Of a stretch of 64,000 bases of DNA, positions 60,701 to 64,000 are shown piece after piece (within the stretch, counting starts at the first letter, position 1; each line of letters opens with the position of its first letter). The DNA lies in NCBI GenBank assembly GCA_963513935.1, contig OY740767.1:154820431-154884430 (forward strand), written 5' to 3'. Both the position numbers and the translations under genes were made by a program. Under the pieces are notes generated by a model. It was not told the DNA's origin and did no database searches. It was given only the letters and a program-made list of their open reading frames with translations. Source of the stretch: Aphrophora alni. Lineage: Eukaryota; Arthropoda; Insecta; Hemiptera; Aphrophoridae.

Positions 60701-63436
60701 GAGTTGATTTTTAAATTAAATTTGTTTTCTTTGCAAAATGTGAATGAACTTTGATATGCCACATATATAATTGAAAATTGTCCAATAATTTCCTAAAAGG
60801 AACTGTTACTTAAAATTAATTTCTACAAGGTAAATGTATGGTTCTCTGTATCATCGTATCTTTGCCTCACACTCTATTTATCTATTTTTCTTTTAACTCT
60901 CTTGTTCTCTCCTTTATTTTCTTTTTTGTTATCATTGTGTCAATGTTTTTTTCATTCACTCTCCCGACTTTTCCTCTCTTTCCCTCACTATCACTTTCTC
61001 TCTTTACATCTCTTACTTATTCTTGGTACAGAACTCTGATCAGAACCATATAAAAAGAAATATTACTTGAAAATTTGTACATGAGTCCTCTTACGTGTTA
61101 AATGTAAACAAACAAATGGACATTATAAAATAGATTTTTGTCTTTTTATATTTTCAAAAGTACCAATTATCTGGAAAATACTTTGATGTAAAAGTTTAGA
61201 CCCTATTACGAATATAAATATTTATTCAAAGACTCTATCCATGTTTTTTTAAAATTTTTTGATTGATATCCACCGAACTGACATTTTCCGTGACAAATAG
61301 TTTTTATTGGTTCTTATTTGGTTTTGGGATGGGTGAGTGAGAAAGTGCAGTATGGGAAATGTTTTTTGGTCTTTTTCTAAAAATTTGTTTTTAAAATGGT
61401 CTAGTAGTATTTCCAAAAATATTTTCTTTTCTTTACAGAACAAGAAGAACCCTTATGTTGAGCTTGTGAAGAGTTTAGTAGGACTCTCTGAATACTCCAT
61501 GGCTGGCATTCTCTTTACCATCTTACATAGAATCAACTGCCTGATCCCTCGTAGTAAGACTCAGTATTATCAGGACAAGAATGAAGAACTTAAGGACAAA
61601 TTAATTGTAAGTCAAATATTATGTCTTTATCTCTGACAGGAACAGGAGATTTTTATTTTAATATTAATTCAAATTCAATTAGAATGTTTCTTGAGAACTT
61701 TCAGAAAATATCAAATACAGTTTTCACTGTACATTATATTCTTTTTTGGGGGTAAAAAGGATTTCAATCTTTTGTATATTTTTATCTTACTAGTTTAAGT
61801 TTAGTCTAAGAACAAACAAACCTTTATGAAATTTAAAACAATTGGTTGAGGGATATGATAAAATAATCTAAATTCTCACACCTACTCAAATCAATTTACC
61901 TATTTACCTCGTTTAAAGTTAAAATTTATTAATAAAAAATATAACTTTTTAAAAGGCTAATTCAAATGACTTAATTTTAAAATTTCATAAATTACAGTAC
62001 AACTTTTGTTTATTTTCTACAGCCTTATTAAAAGTGAAACATATTTAAATTTTTTGGTATTGAAGTGGAAATATTTTAATTTTTTGACACAGCGGAAGTT
62101 TTGTTTTTATTTTCATTTGTTTATTAATTTCAAATTGAAAGAACAGAGTTATGTTTGTTTAAAAAAAAGCATACTTAACAAATAAAAGTAAATCATATAC
62201 ATATAATCAAATTAATAGTTTGTTTAATCTTTTGAACCAATTCAAAGTCACAATTGAATGACTTCCTTTTTCTTCTTCACCCTTGCACATTTGTGCACAG
62301 GGAAATCCCTGAATTTTTTGCATCAATCTCTCACAGCACTGTTATTCATAACATTATTACCATAAACTCAACACAGATGGCGATGATTATCAGCACCATT
62401 CTGTCCATCTGCTTCCTCCGCACAAACATCACAACTGGATGTAGTTCCAATATAAGGCTCCATTTAAATTTGCTCACTACTAGCACAACAACTAACCAGA
62501 TGATTTGGAAATGTATGTGTATTGAAGTTAATAGTTAATGACTGCAACAACAAACAATGTGTGTTGTCATGACAACCAGCTGATCGAAAGTTCATTTCTG
62601 AACAGTCATCACATGAAAAGTTCCTACAGCTAATTTATGAGCTCCTACGCTTGTTTCTACTTATTAGAATTGAATGACAGTAAGCAAGCAAAATACATTC
62701 ACTTATTTTAAGAACATGTAGAAACTCCTCTAGTCTCCCAAAAAAAAAAAACAAAAAACAAAAATTAATATATACATTCTTTCTCTGATATAATTTACAT
62801 GCATTGCCCAATAGTTTCTCTTACTATTGAACATTACTCCTAAGTTTATAAATAAATATTGAGCTTGACTTGTGAGATAATATTAGATAGAATAAAACTC
62901 AAACACAAATTTTCACAAAAATTACATTTACTTAATCAAATGTGTTTCAACGACAAAATCGCCATCCTCAGTGATACATGTCGTTGAAACGCATTTGTTT
63001 AAGTAAACGTAATAGTTTTATTCTATCTATTACTCCTAAGTACTTATAGGAATTATATCTTCCAATACTTTCAATTTAGGTATATTCGATGAACTATTTG
63101 AATTTAAATTAGATTAGGTTAGATCTCCTGGATAATTGGTAAATTATTGAATATGTAATTCATTAAATTTGTCAGATAGAACAATTTTAAATACGATTGA
63201 GTTTATAACCTAAGTTCAGCATTCAATATCAATGTCTTCCTAACCTGTTACAGAATATGCTTGGAGAAGATGGAGTATTCTTCTACCCCACACATCCAAT
63301 CCCTGCTTACTATCACAACCAATTCACAATGAAAACCGCAGGAGTTGCTTACACAATGATCTTCAACACTATGGGTTTTCCTTCAACTCATGTACCTATG
63401 GGTCTCAACAAGGATGGTTTACCTATTGGTTTTCAG
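51572..63436 (+). CDS. FAAH2: fatty-acid amide hydrolase 2-like (spliced, 3' incomplete)
   Basis: Nine exons (51572-51742, 52700-52919, 54718-54935, 56997-57108, 58056-58213, 59967-60113, 60531-60644, 61439-61606, 63254-63436) join in frame to 497 codons with no stop. All introns are GT..AG. The protein has an N-terminal hydrophobic helix (about 8 to 30), as in membrane-bound FAAH2, then an amidase-signature domain. The triad is K124 (in FSVKES), S199 (in GGSSGG) and nucleophile S223 (in DIAGSIR). The spacings of 75 and 24 residues equal those of rat FAAH (142/217/241). The enzyme class hydrolyses fatty-acid amides such as N-acylethanolamines; substrate preference in insects is not readable from sequence. 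The ATG is the first after an in-frame TAA at 51551. The family is about 530 residues, so roughly 30 to 35 residues are missing past the window. Splicing signals look normal. Confidence 0.9.
52240..52440 (-). repeat. RF-B copy in intron 1
   Basis: Inverted RF-B: 'aagacttctagcccttcaatact', 'aataacgtcaggatcgg', 'gaataagagttggtgaag', 'gatccagctaggtctcccctgg', 'ttgtcaagcccttgag'. It is one of the best preserved copies and useful as a reference for the family. Confidence 0.6.
52700..52919 (+). CDS. FAAH2: FAAH2-like coding exon 2
   Basis: Phase 0 to phase 1. Residues 58 to 130. Reads LTSEQVVRAFILR, typical of the amidase family start, and ends with FLGVPFSVKESNGLK, which carries catalytic K124. 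Acceptor TTTCAG, donor GTAAAT. Confidence 0.9.
53590..53800 (+). repeat. RF-C fragment in intron 2
   Basis: 'caaaacctgtataacaactgttttaaac', 'aacttaacc' and 'ccagtacaatttaac' match 22530 to 22600 in order. Confidence 0.4.
54718..54935 (+). CDS. FAAH2: FAAH2-like coding exon 3
   Basis: Phase 1 to phase 0. Residues 131 to 203: GMSQAVGC opens, and NPYDLNRTPGGSSGGE closes with the cis-serine S199 of the amidase signature. Acceptor CTTCAG, donor GTATGT. Confidence 0.92.
55000..56360 (+). pseudogene. decayed non-LTR reverse transcriptase in intron 3
   Basis: Separate blocks of one reverse transcriptase lie in order on the plus strand. At 55007 to 55070: SGMSQGSILGPLLFVIYFN (family SGVPQGS.LGPLLF). 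At about 55965: GGTSLVF, corresponding to the ADDTSLV region with the catalytic Asp pair lost. At 56085 to 56170: AQSAKFLGLFIGNKLPWD (family 'K.LG..ID..L.W..H'). At about 56250 to 56330: Y..V.LLWGNSS, the 'YG...WG.S' region. Stops and frameshifts separate the blocks, and about 880 bp of unrelated-looking sequence sits between the first two, where the family needs only about 50 codons. The jockey/I group is likely. It does not alter the splice sites. Confidence 0.65.
56997..57108 (+). CDS. FAAH2: FAAH2-like coding exon 4
   Basis: Phase 0 to phase 1. Residues 204 to 241 complete the amidase signature and hold nucleophile S223 in CSDIAGSIRLPAMFSG. Acceptor TTCCAG, donor GTAAAA. Confidence 0.92.
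57240..57975 (+). repeat. RF-A copy in intron 4, near full length
   Basis: About 735 bp: opens 'gagtccaaacaattttgaatta', passes 'atcaaatttggtctttggac', 'agcctctaaagacccaaacaaaac' and 'gttcatttttgattgacac', and ends 'gagaaagtttgtgaaatgtttg'. It is the longest copy in the window. No frame or clear terminal repeat was found. Confidence 0.6.
58056..58213 (+). CDS. FAAH2: FAAH2-like coding exon 5
   Basis: Phase 1 to phase 0. Residues 241 to 293: GYISLNGHVPSSG, then FLTVGPITRYAEDLKPIM, the conserved segment after the nucleophile. The donor GTGATG is weaker than the others, but the join to exon 6 keeps the family sequence continuous. Confidence 0.9.
58550..59010 (-). pseudogene. R1-like non-LTR retrotransposon, 3' end of ORF2, in intron 5
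   Basis: Minus strand. WQEEWTQETGKAAWTNSLIP (from 59008 down) matches the post-reverse-transcriptase region of R1-type elements ('WQ.RW.....GRWT..LIP'). YDGCFGSYKM follows (family 'GHGCF..YL'). After a frameshift comes C-type text ending VFNTVFVCPRWRRQRE (family 'EH.FF.CPRW...R'), the terminal cysteine-bearing domain. At least one stop and one frameshift are present. The patch is more GC-rich than the intron around it. Confidence 0.7.
59967..60113 (+). CDS. FAAH2: FAAH2-like coding exon 6
   Basis: 49 codons, phase 0 on both sides. Residues 294 to 342, a mixed charged segment with VDPEITQAMHKAIDHL. Donor GTATGT. Confidence 0.88.
60531..60644 (+). CDS. FAAH2: FAAH2-like coding exon 7
   Basis: 38 codons, phase 0 on both sides. 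Residues 343 to 380, with LEELLNDTVEMSCSVFF. Acceptor CAACAG, donor GTAAGC. Confidence 0.88.
61130..61385 (+). repeat. RF-A 3' part in intron 7
   Basis: 'ttgattgatatccaccgaactgac', 'gtgacaaatagtttttattgg' and 'gtgagtgagaaagtgcagtatggg' equal the closing section of RF-A. It ends about 55 bp before exon 8. Confidence 0.5.
61439..61606 (+). CDS. FAAH2: FAAH2-like coding exon 8
   Basis: 56 codons, phase 0 on both sides. Residues 381 to 436, with NPYVELVKSLVGLSEYSM. The acceptor (TTTACAG) lies about 60 bp after the end of an RF-A repeat copy. Donor GTAAGT. Confidence 0.88.
62250..62560. other. GC-richer patch in intron 8, unidentified
   Basis: Base composition and short open stretches on both strands suggest old coding DNA, possibly transposon-derived. 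No family motif was recognised. It includes two runs of 'caca' and a 94-codon plus-strand frame without a recognisable domain. Confidence 0.25.
62884..63029. repeat. long imperfect inverted repeat in intron 8
   Basis: The inner arms, 62921 to 62955 and 62979 to 63013, pair over about 35 bases with few mismatches around a 23-base loop. Outer arms TAGATAGAATAAAACT (62884) and its exact inverse AGTTTTATTCTATCTA (63014) extend the foldback after a 21-base bulge. It is probably the meeting point of two inverted transposon ends. Confidence 0.75.
63254..63436 (+). CDS. FAAH2: FAAH2-like coding exon 9 (last in window)
   Basis: 61 codons, phase 0 on both sides. Residues 437 to 497: GVFFYPTHPIPAYYHN, then MGFPSTHVPMGL and GLPIGFQ, the conserved block just before the end of amidases. 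Donor GTTAGA after CAG. The usual short terminal exon was not found in the remaining 560 bp. Confidence 0.88.
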
Positions 63437-63782
63437 GTTAGAAAATAGCATATACATTTGTTACGATAAAACTGAAGTTATTTATGATAGCTTTTTCACT
63501 ATCTGTTAATAATAGAAAATCAAATTGCGGTTAGAATTATGTAAATAAAATTTTTAATTTAAGTTTAATTACAAGCGTTAATGACTTTACAGAGTATAAT
63601 TTGTAAACCATGCATTTGTAAATAATAAAGATTTAAAAGTTTCAAATTTTTAATATTTTCAAATATAAAAACATGGGAATTTACATTAAAACTAGCTGGC
63701 AGAGTGCAGAAGTCCTACTCAATTGAGGAGTTTCTTGAGGCCAAAATATGATAATCTTTCAATTGTTATAAATAAATAAATA

Positions 63783-63783
63783 A

Positions 63784-63834
<51 letters not shown>
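63783..63834 (+). repeat. (TA)n microsatellite
   Basis: A run of TA dinucleotides with one CA interruption, following two AAATAAAT-type units. Confidence 0.9.
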
Positions 63835-63839
<5 letters not shown>

Positions 63840-64000
63840 CATTGTTAGTTCATTTTACCCAGTATATAAAGTATAGGGTAAATGTCAACCTCTGTTATTT
63901 GACTGATAGTCACGTTGTTGTTGATATCTGTACGTAAGCTTGATAGTGGTCACAAAAATAAAGCTAGGAAATAAAATTGTGTACAGGGGATTTACAGTAT

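Overview
The window looks like a piece of a repeat-rich, AT-rich arthropod (most likely insect) genome. Three things point that way: spliced introns with GT..AG borders, an interstitial (AACCT)n/(TTAGG)n array of the arthropod telomere type, and transposon classes common in insects (mariner-like DDE elements, R1-like non-LTR elements, Helitron, gag-bearing LTR elements). A hemipteran is possible, but the sequence does not settle the order.

Only one host gene is clearly supported. It occupies the right end (51572 to 63436, plus strand) and encodes a fatty-acid amide hydrolase 2-like amidase. Nine coding exons join in frame into 497 residues with an intact Lys-Ser-Ser triad (K124, S199, S223). 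The last exon or exons lie beyond the window. Its introns hold old transposon debris: an RF-B repeat in intron 1, a jockey/I-type reverse transcriptase in intron 3, RF-A repeats in introns 4 and 7, an R1-like fragment in intron 5, and a long inverted repeat in intron 8.

Left end (1 to 7.96 kb): a composite, very young LTR retrotransposon on the minus strand, 726 to 7753, flanked by a 4-bp ATTT duplication. It is two tandem units sharing a middle LTR. Each unit keeps gag and has lost all of pol except a short out-of-frame integrase C-terminal (GPY-type) remnant. The upstream LTR has collapsed to 13 bp. The composite sits inside an older dispersed repeat, which I call RF-A.

8.9 to 12.8 kb: two adjacent tandem arrays, 9 x 83 bp and about 57 x 53 bp. 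The first grew out of a second dispersed repeat, RF-B. A Helitron helicase tail follows at 13.1 to 13.4 kb.

13.4 to 51.5 kb: no convincing host gene. This part is a mosaic of AT-rich sequence, RF-A and RF-B copies, three terminal-inverted-repeat elements with TA target duplications (16648 to 17496, 36875 to 37437, 42150 to 42978), a broken DDE transposase (25950 to 26640), a 73-bp minisatellite (27895 to 28735), a non-autonomous element that carries the AACCT array (34685 to 35412), a 228-bp (GA)n tract (38714 to 38941), and endonuclease scraps of non-LTR elements. An isolated exon-like patch at 43504 to 43578 is the only hint of another host gene. All repeat-family names (RF-A, RF-B, RF-C) are mine, defined by comparing copies inside this window.
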